Shown here: one piece after another, positions 45,549-59,506 of the stretch
How the letters are laid out: every line of letters starts with the position of its first letter
Numbering within the stretch: position 1 is the stretch's first letter
Assembly: GCA_030435675.1 (NCBI GenBank)
Contig: CM059622.1
Coordinates: 10,850,001-10,914,000 of the forward strand
Origin: Steinernema hermaphroditum
Lineage: Eukaryota > Nematoda > Chromadorea > Rhabditida > Steinernematidae
Reading direction: 5' to 3'
DNA length: 64,000 nucleotides
Notes under the pieces: model-generated
Told to the model about the DNA's origin: nothing
Seen by the model: the letters and a program-made list of their open reading frames with translations, nothing else
Database searches by the model: none
Made by a program: the position numbers and the translations under genes

Positions 45549-48102
45549 GTGCTTATGACCTTCTCCTTTTGCGCTTATAGCAGTAAAGTTAAAAAAATCT
45601 GTGAAATGTATCTCATTCACGACCAGACACCGTGTTTCAGACGTTTCCCTTTTGCGCTTATACCAGAAAAGTTAAAAAAATCTGTGAAATGTATCTCACT
45701 CACGGCCAGACACCGTGTTTCAGACGTTTCCCTTTTAGCGCTTATACCAGAAAAGTTAAAAAAATCTGTGAAATGTATCTCACTCACGGCCAGACACCGT
45801 GTTTCAGACCTTTCCCTTTTGCGCTTATACCAGAAAAGTTAAAAAAATCTGTGAAATGTATCTCACTCACGGCCAGACACCGTGTTTCAGACGTTTCCCT
45901 TTTGCGCTTATACCAGAAAAGTTAAAAAAATCTGTGAAATGTATCTCACTCACGACCAGACACCGTGCTTAGGACCTTTCCCTTTTGCGCTTATACCAGA
46001 AAAGTTAAAAAAATCTGTGAAATGTATCTCACTCACGGCCAGACACCGTGTTTCAGACCTTCCCCTTTTGCGCTTATACCAGAAAAGTTAAGAAAATCTG
46101 TGAAATGTATCTCACTCACGACAAGACACCGTGCTTATGACCTTCTCCTTTTGCGCTTATACCAGAAAAGTTAAAAAAATCTGTGAAATGTATCTCACTC
46201 ACGGCCAGACACCGTGTTTCAGACCTTTCCCTTTTGCGCTTATACCAGAAAAGTTAAAAAAATCTGTGAAATGTATCTCACTCACGGCCAGACACCGTGT
46301 TTCAGACCTTCCCCTTTTGCGCTTATACCAGAAAAGTTAAGAAAATCTGTGAAATGTATCTCACTCACGACAAGACACCGTGCTTATGACCTTCTCCTTT
46401 TGCGCTTATACCAGAAAAGTTAAAAAAATCTGTGAAATGTATCTCACTCACGGCCAGACACCGTGTTTCAGACGTTTCCCTTTTGCGCTTATACCAGTAA
46501 AGTTAAGAAAATCTGTGAAATGTATCTCACTCACGACAAGACACCGTGCTTATGACCTTCTCCTTTTGCGCTTATAGCAGTAAAGTTAAAAAAATCTGTG
46601 AAATGTATCTCATTCACGACCAGACACCGTGTTTCAGACGTTTCCCTTTTGCGCTTATACCAGAAAAGTTAAAAAAATCTGTGAAATGTATCTCACTCAC
46701 GGCCAGACACCGTGTTTCAGACGTTTCCCTTTTGCGCTTATACCAGAAAAGTTAAAAAAATCTGTGAAATGTATCTCACTCACGGCCAGACACCGTGTTT
46801 CAGACCTTCCCCTTTTGCGCTTATACCAGAAAAGTTAAGAAAATCTGTGAAATGTATCTCACTCACGACAAGACACCGTGCTTCAGACCTTCCCCTTTTG
46901 CGCTTATACCAGAAAAGTTAAGAAAATCTGTGAAATGTATCTCACTCACGACAAGACACCGTGCTTATGACCTTCTCCTTTTGCGCTTATACCAGAAAAG
47001 TTAAAAAAATCTGTGAAATGTATCTCACTCACGGCCAGACACCGTGTTTCAGACGTTTCCCTTTTGCGCTTATACCAGTAAAGTTAAGAAAATCTGTGAA
47101 ATGTATCTCACTCACGACAAGACACCGTGCTTATGACCTTCTCCTTTTGCGCTTATAGCAGTAAAGTTAAAAAAATCTGTGAAATGTATCTCATTCACGA
47201 CCAGACACCGTGTTTCAGACGTTTCCCTTTTGCGCTTATACCAGAAAAGTTAAAAAAATCTGTGAAATGTATCTCACTCACGGCCAGACACCGTGTTTCA
47301 GACGTTTCCCTTTTAGCGCTTATACCAGAAAAGTTAAAAAAATCTGTGAAATGTATCTCACTCACGGCCAGACACCGTGTTTCAGACCTTTCCCTTTTGC
47401 GCTTATACCAGAAAAGTTAAAAAAATCTGTGAAATGTATCTCACTCACGGCCAGACACCGTGTTTCAGACGTTTCCCTTTTGCGCTTATACCAGAAAAGT
47501 TAAAAAAATCTGTGAAATGTATCTCACTCACGACCAGACACCGTGCTTAGGACCTTTCCCTTTTGCGCTTATACCAGAAAAGTTAAAAAAATCTGTGAAA
47601 TGTATCTCACTCACGGCCAGACACCGTGTTTCAGACCTTCCCCTTTTGCGCTTATACCAGAAAAGTTAAGAAAATCTGTGAAATGTATCTCACTCACGAC
47701 AAGACACCGTGCTTATGACCTTCTCCTTTTGCGCTTATACCAGAAAAGTTAAAAAAATCTGTGAAATGTATCTCACTCACGGCCAGACACCGTGTTTCAG
47801 ACCTTTCCCTTTTGCGCTTATACCAGAAAAGTTAAAAAAATCTGTGAAATGTATCTCACTCACGGCCAGACACCGTGTTTCAGACCTTCCCCTTTTGCGC
47901 TTATACCAGAAAAGTTAAGAAAATCTGTGAAATGTATCTCACTCACGACAAGACACCGTGCTTATGACCTTCTCCTTTTGCGCTTATACCAGAAAAGTTA
48001 AAAAAATCTGTGAAATGTATCTCACTCACGGCCAGACACCGTGTTTCAGACGTTTCCCTTTTGCGCTTATACCAGTAAAGTTAAGAAAATCTGTGAAATG
48101 TA
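45549..48102 (+). repeat. Higher-order repeat block in the satellite
   Basis: The rare monomer with TTATAGCAG and ATCTCATTCACGACC marks unit starts at 45549, 46546, 47127, 49395, 50226, 58320 and 59317. The spacings are 997, 581, 2268 (997 once the inserted 1269-bp element and its 2-bp target duplication are removed), 831 and, later, 997. All equal whole monomers plus one base, the extra base coming from the TTTTAGCGC variant or similar. This is the pattern left by unequal crossing over. Confidence 0.85.
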
Positions 48103-49371
48103 TTGGGTTGGTAAGTTGAAAATGCACCATTTTAAAAATGAATCCTTATTGTTGAAAAAGGCACAGATTTTATAGGGTGTATTTATCATTTAACTACTTA
48201 GCCTCAGAACACTTTCTGGCAAGAAGCCTGGTCACTCCACTACAGAACAGGAGAGGTTCCGGGTCGAAAAATTCCATTTTGTCCGTTTTTGACCTCATTG
48301 CAAACGTTGGCTCAATTTATTCGTTGATGTTTCCGACAGTACCGCACAAGTAGGTACCCGATAGAGCTGTGGGAGACCTACATGCATAACAAGTACCTGA
48401 GTCCCAGCTGAAGATGAGGAGCAGTTTTGAGTGCGATCAAAAATATCTAACATTCATGCTCCTGCTGGATCTGCTGAAATCCCAAAACCAGTTACTAGTT
48501 CTTGCCTTATCCTGAATAAGAGAAAGAGATTTTTCTAGGTGTTAGTCGCAAACTATAGCTGAGAGATTGCTCTATCCCATAAATACGTTTCATCCTCGTG
48601 TTTCTATAATATCGCATATAAGACAGTGCAGCATTACTTTTCAACCTGGTTCTGACCGCAGCACAATAGTTGACTTCTATTCCTTATCCATACCCTCAAG
48701 TAGTTATAGGGATCATCTGGCTAGAACCCCTTTGAACTCAACAGTCACGAAAAATAAAGGAAAAGATTTTTACTTGGAAATACAAATAAAAGCAGGGGTC
48801 AATGAGTTGAGCTGGCGAATCAAGGGCTCGGAGAGTCATGAGAAATCGGAGTTCCGGATTTCCACTTGTAGCCTAGAGCATCGGAGCATCAGCCACTATG
48901 GCATTCAAGCACCCTAGCTGGCCGTCCAAGTTGTCTGTATATCCTCGGCTAGAGTTTGATAAATCAAAAAAAAATTTAGCTACTTTAGAGTCAAGTGCTT
49001 TATGGGCAAATTTTTTATCTTCTTCGAATTTGCTCTTGCTGTGACATTACAAGAAGAGGCTGGCGTGTGCGCTTGGAAGCTAAGCTCCTGCTTTAAGCGC
49101 ACTTAGCACAGCACACCGCCTATCAAATAAGTAGTCCCTCAGAGAGGTTGTCGAAGTTTCGGTGTTTCGGATGCCCAGGTGGTGCTTCGCGGACCATGAA
49201 TATAAAAGGATTCAAAGAAAGCGGAAAGCATGCAGGTGGGGCATCGGAGCGTACCGACTGGAAAGTGAACCAATCGCCCATACGAACGCACTAACCCATC
49301 TGATCCCAGGATTACTCAGTGCGAAAATAGACGCGAATCAAAAATGGTGCATTTTCAACTTACCAACCCAA
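48103..49371. mobile_element. Non-autonomous TA-flanked inverted-repeat element inside the satellite
   Basis: 1,269 bp with terminal inverted repeats of about 31 bp beginning TTGGGTTGGTAAGTTG and ending (in the inner part) ATGCACCATTTT. The ends are bordered by TA on both sides, the TA of the monomer word ATGTATCTCAC, so the TA target was duplicated. TIR sequence and target fit the mariner group. The inside has no transposase; the longest frame (48567-48917) has no domain. It is thus a deleted or MITE-like copy that depends on another transposase. The DD37D element nearby has different ends and is not an obvious partner. Confidence 0.9.
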
Positions 49372-50415
49372 TATCTCACTCACGACAAGACACCGTGCTT
49401 ATGACCTTCTCCTTTTGCGCTTATAGCAGTAAAGTTAAAAAAATCTGTGAAATGTATCTCATTCACGACCAGACACCGTGTTTCAGACGTTTCCCTTTTG
49501 CGCTTATACCAGAAAAGTTAAAAAAATCTGTGAAATGTATCTCACTCACGGCCAGACACCGTGTTTCAGACGTTTCCCTTTTAGCGCTTATACCAGAAAA
49601 GTTAAAAAAATCTGTGAAATGTATCTCACTCACGGCCAGACACCGTGTTTCAGACCTTTCCCTTTTGCGCTTATACCAGAAAAGTTAAAAAAATCTGTGA
49701 AATGTATCTCACTCACGGCCAGACACCGTGTTTCAGACGTTTCCCTTTTGCGCTTATACCAGAAAAGTTAAAAAAATCTGTGAAATGTATCTCACTCACG
49801 ACCAGACACCGTGCTTAGGACCTTTCCCTTTTGCGCTTATACCAGAAAAGTTAAAAAAATCTGTGAAATGTATCTCACTCACGGCCAGACACCGTGTTTC
49901 AGACCTTCCCCTTTTGCGCTTATACCAGAAAAGTTAAGAAAATCTGTGAAATGTATCTCACTCACGACAAGACACCGTGCTTATGACCTTCTCCTTTTGC
50001 GCTTATACCAGAAAAGTTAAAAAAATCTGTGAAATGTATCTCACTCACGGCCAGACACCGTGTTTCAGACCTTTCCCTTTTGCGCTTATACCAGAAAAGT
50101 TAAAAAAATCTGTGAAATGTATCTCACTCACGGCCAGACACCGTGTTTCAGACCTTCCCCTTTTGCGCTTATACCAGAAAAGTTAAGAAAATCTGTGAAA
50201 TGTATCTCACTCACGACAAGACACCGTGCTTATGACCTTCTCCTTTTGCGCTTATAGCAGTAAAGTTAAAAAAATCTGTGAAATGTATCTCATTCACGAC
50301 CAGACACCGTGTTTCAGACGTTTCCCTTTTGCGCTTATACCAGAAAAGTTAAAAAAATCTGTGAAATGTATCTCACTCACGGCCAGACACCGTGTTTCAG
50401 ACGTTTCCCTTTTAG

Positions 50416-51286
50416 GGGTGCGTAACGATTTGACGCGAACGATTTGCCGCAGTAACGATTTGACGCGAACGATTTGACGCGAACGATTCGCCGCGAACGA
50501 TTTGCCGCGAACGATTTGCCGCGAACGATTCGCCGCGAACGATTTGCCGCGAACGATTCGCCGCGAACGATTTGCCGCGAACGATTTGCCGCGAACGATT
50601 TGCCGCGAACGATTTGACGCGGGGACAAATCTACTTGCCGCGCCAGGCAATTCGTTCCGGGACCATTCTGTCGCCTTAGTTTCACCAATTTTCGACCTCT
50701 TTTTCGCTTTTTTCTTCGATTATCAAGCTGTTTGCTCCGTGTACGGCAGTACTAAGATATCAGCGAAGCTGTTAAGACAACAGGCTCGCCCTTCGGGCTC
50801 GCTTTAAATCAATAGGCATAGTCCTAAGCCGGAGCCTAAGCCAAGCCGGGGTTTGCCTAAGCCTAAGCCAAAAATGAATACAGGGCTCGCTTCGCTTGCT
50901 CGCAGCCTAAGTTTGTAGGCTGTTATCTTGTTAGTTATACTGGAAATCCGACAGAAACAGCTCGATAATCGAAGAAAAAAGCGAAAAAGAGGTCGAAAAT
51001 TGGTGAAACTAAGGCGACAGAATGGTCCCGGAACGAATTGCCTGGCGCGGCAAGTAGATTTGTCCCCGCGTCAAATCGTTCGCGGCAAATCGTTCGCGGC
51101 AAATCGTTCGCGGCGAATCGTTCGCGGCAAATCGTTCGCGGCGAATCGTTCGCGGCAAATCGTTCGCGGCGAATCGTTCGCGGCAAATCGTTCGCGGCAA
51201 ATCGTTCGCGGCGAATCGTTCGCGTCAAATCGTTCGCGTCAAATCGTTACTGCGGCAAATCGTTCGCGTCAAATCGTTCTGCTCCC
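50416..51286. mobile_element. Foldback element with minisatellite arms, copy 1
   Basis: 871 bp with long inverted arms (about 320 bp each) around a loop of roughly 220 bp. The outer part of each arm is a 14-bp minisatellite (GCGAACGATTTGCC and variants with GACG or TTCGCC); the inner part is unique sequence. Nine bases, CCCTTTTAG, occur on both sides (50407-50415 and 51287-51295), matching the monomer sequence, so they are a target-site duplication. Long arms of short repeats with 9-bp target duplications resemble foldback or MULE-derived elements. There is no transposase. The loop has a GCCTAAGCCTAAGCC telomere-like word and the near-palindrome GGCTCGCCCTTCGGGCTCG. Frames such as SRQIVRGKSFAANR are read-throughs of the minisatellite. 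Confidence 0.9.
50855..50869. repeat. Telomere-like (GCCTAA)n word in the foldback loop
   Basis: GCCTAAGCCTAAGCC equals two and a half copies of the nematode telomere repeat TTAGGC on the other strand. More CTAAGCC words flank it (50823-50845). The second element copy has the same word at 59946-59960. Confidence 0.6.
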
Positions 51287-54200
51287 CCCTTTTAGCGCTT
51301 ATACCAGAAAAGTTAAAAAAATCTGTGAAATGTATCTCACTCACGGCCAGACACCGTGTTTCAGACCTTTCCCTTTTGCGCTTATACCAGAAAAGTTAAA
51401 AAAATCTGTGAAATGTATCTCACTCACGGCCAGACACCGTGTTTCAGACGTTTCCCTTTTGCGCTTATACCAGAAAAGTTAAAAAAATCTGTGAAATGTA
51501 TCTCACTCACGACCAGACACCGTGCTTAGGACCTTTCCCTTTTGCGCTTATACCAGAAAAGTTAAAAAAATCTGTGAAATGTATCTCACTCACGGCCAGA
51601 CACCGTGCTTAGGACCTTCCCCTTTTGCGCTTATACCAGTAAAGTTAAGAAAATCTGTGAAATGTATCTCACTCACGGCCAGACACCGTGTTTCAGACCT
51701 TCCCCTTTTGCGCTTATACCAGTAAAGTTAAGAAAATCTGTGAAATGTATCTCACTCACGACAAGACACCGTGCTTAGGACCTTTCCCTTTTGCGCTTAT
51801 ACCAGAAAAGTCAAAAAAATATGTAAAATGTATCTCACTCACGGCCAGACACCGTGTTTCAGACCTTCCCCTTTTGCGCTTATACCAGTAAAGTTAAGAA
51901 AATCTGTGAAATGTATCTCACTCACGACAAGACACCGTGCTTAGGACCTTTCCCTTTTGCGCTTATACCAGAAAAGTTAAGAAAATCTGTGAAATGTATC
52001 TCACTCACGACAAGACACCGTGCTTAGGACCTTTCCCTTTTGCGCTTATACCAGAAAAGTTAAAAAAATCTGTGAAATCTATCTCACTCACGGCCAGACA
52101 CCGTGTTTCAGACCTTCCCCTTTTGCGCTTATACCAGAAAAGTTAAAAAAATCTGTGAAATGTATCTCACTCACGGCCAGACACCGTGTTTCAGACCTTC
52201 CCCTTTTGCGCTTATACCAGAAAAGTTAAAAAAATCTGTGAAATGTATCTCACTCACGGCCAGGCACCGTGTTTCAGACGTTTCCCTTTTGCGCTTATAC
52301 CAGAAAAGTTAAAAAAATCTGTGAAATGTATCTCACTCACGGCCAGACACCGTGTTTCAGACCTTCCCCTTTTGCGCTTATACCAGAAAAGTTAAAAAAA
52401 TCTGTGAAATGTATCTCACTCACGGCCAGACACCGTGCTTAGGACCTTCTCCTTTTGCGCTTATACCAGTAAAGTTAAAAAAATCTGTGAAATGTATCTC
52501 ACTCACGACCAGACACCGTGCTTAGGACCTTTCCCTTTGCGCTTATACCAGAAAAGTTAAAAAAATCTGTGAAATGTATCTCACTCACGGCCAGACACCG
52601 TGTTTCAGACCTTTCCCTTTTGCGCTTATACCAGAAAAGTTAAAAAAATCTGTGAAATGTATCTCACTCACGGCCAGACACCGTGTTTCAGACCTTCCCC
52701 TTTTGCGCTTATACCAGTAAAGTTAAGAAAATCTGTGAAATGTATCTCACTCACGGCCAGACACCGTGCTTAGGACCTTTCCCTTTGCGCTTATACCAGA
52801 AAAGTTAACAAAATCTGTGAAATGTATCTCACTCACGGCCAGACACCGTGTTTCAGACCTTTCCCTTTTGCGCTTATACCAGAAAAGTTAAAAAAATCTG
52901 TGAAATGTATCTCACTCACGGCCAGACACCGTGTTTCAGACCTTCCCCTTTTGCGCTTATACCAGTAAAGTTAAGAAAATCTGTGAAATGTATCTCACTC
53001 ACGGCCAGACACCGTGTTTCAGACCTTCCCCTTTTGCGCTTATACCAGTAAAGTTAAGAAAATCTGTGAAATGTATCTCACTCACGACAAGACACCGTGC
53101 TTAGGACCTTTCCCTTTTGCGCTTATACCAGAAAAGTTAAAAAAATCTGTGAAATGTATCTCACTCACGGCCAGACACCGTGTTTCAGACCTTCCCCTTT
53201 TGCGCTTATACCAGAAAAGTTAAAAAAATCTGTGAAATGTATCTCACTCACGGCCAGACACCGTGTTTCAGACGTTTCCCTTTTGCGCTTATACCAGAAA
53301 AGTTAAAAAAATCTGTGAAATGTATCTCACTCACGGCCAGACACCGTGTTTCAGACCTTCCCCTTTTGCGCTTATACCAGTAAAGTTAAGAAAATCTGTG
53401 AAATGTATCTCACTCACGGCCAGACACCGTGCTTAGGACCTTTCCCTTTGCGCTTATACCAGAAAAGTTAAAAAAATCTGTGAAATGTATCTCACTCACG
53501 GCCAGACACCGTGTTTCAGACCTTTCCCTTTTGCGCTTATACCAGAAAAGTTAAAAAAATCTGTGAAATGTATCTCGCTCACGGCCAGACACCGTGTTTC
53601 AGACCTTTCCCTTTTGCGCTTATACCAGAAAAGTTAAAAAAATCTGTGAAATGTATCTCACTCACGGCCAGACACCGTGTTTCAGACCTTCCCCTTTTGC
53701 GCTTATACCAGTAAAGTTAAGAAAATCTGTGAAATGTATCTCACTCACGGCCAGACACCGTGTTTCAGACCTTCCCCTTTTGCGCTTATACCAGAAAAGT
53801 TAAAAAAATCTGTGAAATGTATCTCACTCACGGCCAGACACCGTGCTTAGGACCTTCTCCTTTTGCGCTTATACCAGTAAAGTTAAAAAAATCTGTGAAA
53901 TGTATCTCACTCACGACCAGACACCGTGCTTAGGACCTTTCCCTTTGCGCTTATACCAGAAAAGTTAAAAAAATCTGTGAAATGTATCTCACTCACGGCC
54001 AGACACCGTGTTTCAGACCTTTCCCTTTTGCGCTTATACCAGAAAAGTTAAAAAAATCTGTGAAATGTATCTCACTCACGGCCAGACACCGTGTTTCAGA
54101 CCTTCCCCTTTTGCGCTTATACCAGTAAAGTTAAGAAAATCTGTGAAATGTATCTCACTCACGGCCAGACACCGTGTTTCAGACCTTTCCCTTTTGCGCT

Positions 54201-57200
54201 TATACCAGAAAAGTTAAAAAAATCTGTGAAATGTATCTCACTCACGGCCAGACACCGTGTTTCAGACGTTTCCCTTTTGCGCTTATACCAGTAAAGTTAA
54301 GAAAATCTGTGAAATGTATCTCACTCACGGCCAGACACCGTGTTTCAGACCTTCCCCTTTTGCGCTTATACCAGAAAAGTTAAAAAAATCTGTGAAATGT
54401 ATCTCACTCACGGCCAGACACCGTGTTTCAGACGTTTCCCTTTTGCGCTTATACCAGAAAAGTTAAAAAAATCTGTGAAATGTATCTCACTCACGGCCAG
54501 ACACCGTGTTTCAGACCTTCCCCTTTTGCGCTTATACCAGTAAAGTTAAGAAAATCTGTGAAATGTATCTCACTCACGGCCAGACACCGTGCTTAGGACC
54601 TTTCCCTTTGCGCTTATACCAGAAAAGTTAAAAAAATCTGTGAAATGTATCTCACTCACGGCCAGACACCGTGTTTCAGACCTTTCCCTTTTGCGCTTAT
54701 ACCAGAAAAGTTAAAAAAATCTGTGAAATGTATCTCGCTCACGGCCAGACACCGTGTTTCAGACCTTTCCCTTTTGCGCTTATACCAGAAAAGTTAAAAA
54801 AATCTGTGAAATGTATCTCACTCACGGCCAGACACCGTGTTTCAGACCTTCCCCTTTTGCGCTTATACCAGTAAAGTTAAGAAAATCTGTGAAATGTATC
54901 TCACTCACGGCCAGACACCGTGTTTCAGACCTTCCCCTTTTGCGCTTATACCAGAAAAGTTAAAAAAATCTGTGAAATGTATCTCACTCACGGCCAGACA
55001 CCGTGCTTAGGACCTTCTCCTTTTGCGCTTATACCAGTAAAGTTAAAAAAATCTGTGAAATGTATCTCACTCACGACCAGACACCGTGCTTAGGACCTTT
55101 CCCTTTGCGCTTATACCAGAAAAGTTAAAAAAATCTGTGAAATGTATCTCACTCACGGCCAGACACCGTGTTTCAGACCTTTCCCTTTTGCGCTTATACC
55201 AGAAAAGTTAAAAAAATCTGTGAAATGTATCTCACTCACGGCCAGACACCGTGTTTCAGACCTTCCCCTTTTGCGCTTATACCAGTAAAGTTAAGAAAAT
55301 CTGTGAAATGTATCTCACTCACGGCCAGACACCGTGTTTCAGACCTTTCCCTTTTGCGCTTATACCAGAAAAGTTAAAAAAATCTGTGAAATGTATCTCA
55401 CTCACGGCCAGACACCGTGTTTCAGACGTTTCCCTTTTGCGCTTATACCAGTAAAGTTAAGAAAATCTGTGAAATGTATCTCACTCACGACCAGACACCG
55501 TGCTTAGGACCTTTCCCTTTGCGCTTATACCAGAAAAGTTAACAAAATCTGTGAAATGTATCTCACTCACGGCCAGACACCGTGTTTCAGACCTTTCCCT
55601 TTTGCGCTTATACCAGAAAAGTTAAAAAAATCTGTGAAATGTATCTCACTCACGGCCAGACACCGTGTTTCAGACCTTCCCCTTTTGCGCTTATACCAGT
55701 AAAGTTAAGAAAATCTGTGAAATGTATCTCACTCACGACCAGACACCGTGCTTAGGACCTTTCCCTTTGCGCTTATACCAGAAAAGTTAACAAAATCTGT
55801 GAAATGTATCTCACTCACGGCCAGACACCGTGTTTCAGACCTTTCCCTTTTGCGCTTATACCAGAAAAGTTAAAAAAATCTGTGAAATGTATCTCACTCA
55901 CGGCCAGACACCGTGTTTCAGACCTTCCCCTTTTGCGCTTATACCAGTAAAGTTAAGAAAATCTGTGAAATGTATCTCACTCACGGCCAGACACCGTGTT
56001 TCAGACCTTTCCCTTTTGCGCTTATACCAGAAAAGTTAAAAAAATCTGTGAAATGTATCTCACTCACGGCCAGACACCGTGTTTCAGACCTTCCCCTTTT
56101 GCGCTTATACCAGTAAAGTTAAGAAAATCTGTGAAATGTATCTCACTCACGGCCAGACACCGTGTTTCAGACCTTTCCCTTTTGCGCTTATACCAGAAAA
56201 GTTAAAAAAATCTGTGAAATGTATCTCACTCACGGCCAGACACCGTGTTTCAGACCTTCCCCTTTTGCGCTTATACCAGTAAAGTTAAGAAAATCTGTGA
56301 AATGTATCTCACTCACGGCCAGACACCGTGTTTCAGACCTTCCCCTTTTGCGCTTATACCAGTAAAGTTAAGAAAATCTGTGAAATGTATCTCACTCACG
56401 ACAAGACACCGTGCTTAGGACCTTTCCCTTTTGCGCTTATACCAGAAAAGTTAAAAAAATCTGTGAAATGTATCTCACTCACGGCCAGACACCGTGTTTC
56501 AGACCTTCCCCTTTTGCGCTTATACCAGAAAAGTTAAAAAAATCTGTGAAATGTATCTCACTCACGGCCAGACACCGTGTTTCAGACGTTTCCCTTTTGC
56601 GCTTATACCAGAAAAGTTAAAAAAATCTGTGAAATGTATCTCACTCACGACCAGACACCGTGCTTAGGACCTTTCCCTTTGCGCTTATACCAGAAAAGTT
56701 AAAAAAATCTGTGAAATGTATCTCACACACGACCAGACACCGTGCTTAGGACCTTTCCCTTTTGCGCTTATACCAGAAAAGTTAAAAAAATCTGTGAAAT
56801 GTATCTCACTCACGGCCAGACACCGTGTTTCAGACCTTTCCCTTTTGCGCATATACCAGTAAAGTTAAGAAAATCTGTGAAATGTATCTCACTCACGGCC
56901 AGACACCGTGTTTCAGACCTTCCCCTTTTGCGCATATACCAGTAAAGTTAAGAAAATCTGTGAAATGTATCTCGCTCACGGCCAGACACCGTGTTTCAGA
57001 CCTTCCCCTTTTGCGCTTATACCAGAAAAGTTAAAAAAATCTGTGAAATATATCTCACTCACGGCCAGACACCGTGTTTCAGACCTTCCCCTTTTGCGCT
57101 TATACCAGAAAAGTTAAGAAAATCTGTGAAATGTATCTCACTCACGACAAGACACCGTGCTTATGACCTTCTCCTTTTGCGCTTATACCAGAAAAGTTAA

Positions 57201-59506
57201 AAAAATCTGTGAAATGTATCTCACTCACGGCCAGACACCGTGTTTCAGACCTTCCCCTTTTGCGCTTATACCAGAAAAGTTAAAAAAATCTGTGAAATGT
57301 ATCTCACTCACGGCCAGACACCGTGTTTCAGACGTTTCCCTTTTGCGCTTATACCAGAAAAGTTAAAAAAATCTGTGAAATGTATCTCACTCACGACCAG
57401 ACACCGTGCTTAGGACCTTTCCCTTTTGCGCTTATACCAGAAAAGTTAAAAAAATCTGTGAAATGTATCTCACTCACGGCCAGACACCGTGTTTCAGACG
57501 TTTCCCTTTTAGCGCTTATACCAGAAAAGTTAAAAAAATCTGTGAAATGTATCTCACTCACGGCCAGACACCGTGTTTCAGACCTTTCCCTTTTGCGCTT
57601 ATACCAGAAAAGTTAAAAAAATCTGTGAAATGTATCTCACTCACGGCCAGACACCGTGTTTCAGACGTTTCCCTTTTGCGCTTATACCAGAAAAGTTAAA
57701 AAAATCTGTGAAATGTATCTCACTCACGACCAGACACCGTGCTTAGGACCTTTCCCTTTTGCGCTTATACCAGAAAAGTTAAAAAAATCTGTGAAATGTA
57801 TCTCACTCACGGCCAGACACCGTGTTTCAGACCTTCCCCTTTTGCGCTTATACCAGAAAAGTTAAGAAAATCTGTGAAATGTATCTCACTCACGACAAGA
57901 CACCGTGCTTATGACCTTCTCCTTTTGCGCTTATACCAGAAAAGTTAAAAAAATCTGTGAAATGTATCTCACTCACGGCCAGACACCGTGTTTCAGACCT
58001 TTCCCTTTTGCGCTTATACCAGAAAAGTTAAAAAAATCTGTGAAATGTATCTCACTCACGGCCAGACACCGTGTTTCAGACCTTCCCCTTTTGCGCTTAT
58101 ACCAGAAAAGTTAAGAAAATCTGTGAAATGTATCTCACTCACGACAAGACACCGTGCTTATGACCTTCTCCTTTTGCGCTTATACCAGAAAAGTTAAAAA
58201 AATCTGTGAAATGTATCTCACTCACGGCCAGACACCGTGTTTCAGACGTTTCCCTTTTGCGCTTATACCAGTAAAGTTAAGAAAATCTGTGAAATGTATC
58301 TCACTCACGACAAGACACCGTGCTTATGACCTTCTCCTTTTGCGCTTATAGCAGTAAAGTTAAAAAAATCTGTGAAATGTATCTCATTCACGACCAGACA
58401 CCGTGTTTCAGACGTTTCCCTTTTGCGCTTATACCAGAAAAGTTAAAAAAATCTGTGAAATGTATCTCACTCACGGCCAGACACCGTGTTTCAGACGTTT
58501 CCCTTTTAGCGCTTATACCAGAAAAGTTAAAAAAATCTGTGAAATGTATCTCACTCACGGCCAGACACCGTGTTTCAGACCTTTCCCTTTTGCGCTTATA
58601 CCAGAAAAGTTAAAAAAATCTGTGAAATGTATCTCACTCACGGCCAGACACCGTGTTTCAGACGTTTCCCTTTTGCGCTTATACCAGAAAAGTTAAAAAA
58701 ATCTGTGAAATGTATCTCACTCACGACCAGACACCGTGCTTAGGACCTTTCCCTTTTGCGCTTATACCAGAAAAGTTAAAAAAATCTGTGAAATGTATCT
58801 CACTCACGGCCAGACACCGTGTTTCAGACCTTCCCCTTTTGCGCTTATACCAGAAAAGTTAAGAAAATCTGTGAAATGTATCTCACTCACGACAAGACAC
58901 CGTGCTTATGACCTTCTCCTTTTGCGCTTATACCAGAAAAGTTAAAAAAATCTGTGAAATGTATCTCACTCACGGCCAGACACCGTGTTTCAGACCTTTC
59001 CCTTTTGCGCTTATACCAGAAAAGTTAAAAAAATCTGTGAAATGTATCTCACTCACGGCCAGACACCGTGTTTCAGACCTTCCCCTTTTGCGCTTATACC
59101 AGAAAAGTTAAGAAAATCTGTGAAATGTATCTCACTCACGACAAGACACCGTGCTTATGACCTTCTCCTTTTGCGCTTATACCAGAAAAGTTAAAAAAAT
59201 CTGTGAAATGTATCTCACTCACGGCCAGACACCGTGTTTCAGACGTTTCCCTTTTGCGCTTATACCAGTAAAGTTAAGAAAATCTGTGAAATGTATCTCA
59301 CTCACGACAAGACACCGTGCTTATGACCTTCTCCTTTTGCGCTTATAGCAGTAAAGTTAAAAAAATCTGTGAAATGTATCTCATTCACGACCAGACACCG
59401 TGTTTCAGACGTTTCCCTTTTGCGCTTATACCAGAAAAGTTAAAAAAATCTGTGAAATGTATCTCACTCACGGCCAGACACCGTGTTTCAGACGTTTCCC
59501 TTTTAG

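Noticed and set aside
48567..48917. ORF inside the TA-flanked element
   Set aside because: 116 codons without transposase motifs or a domain; likely chance.
50294..51482. Arg/Ser/Ile-rich ORFs on both strands (SRQIVRGKSFAANR)
   Set aside because: They are translations of the 14-bp minisatellite in the foldback arms, present on both strands alike.
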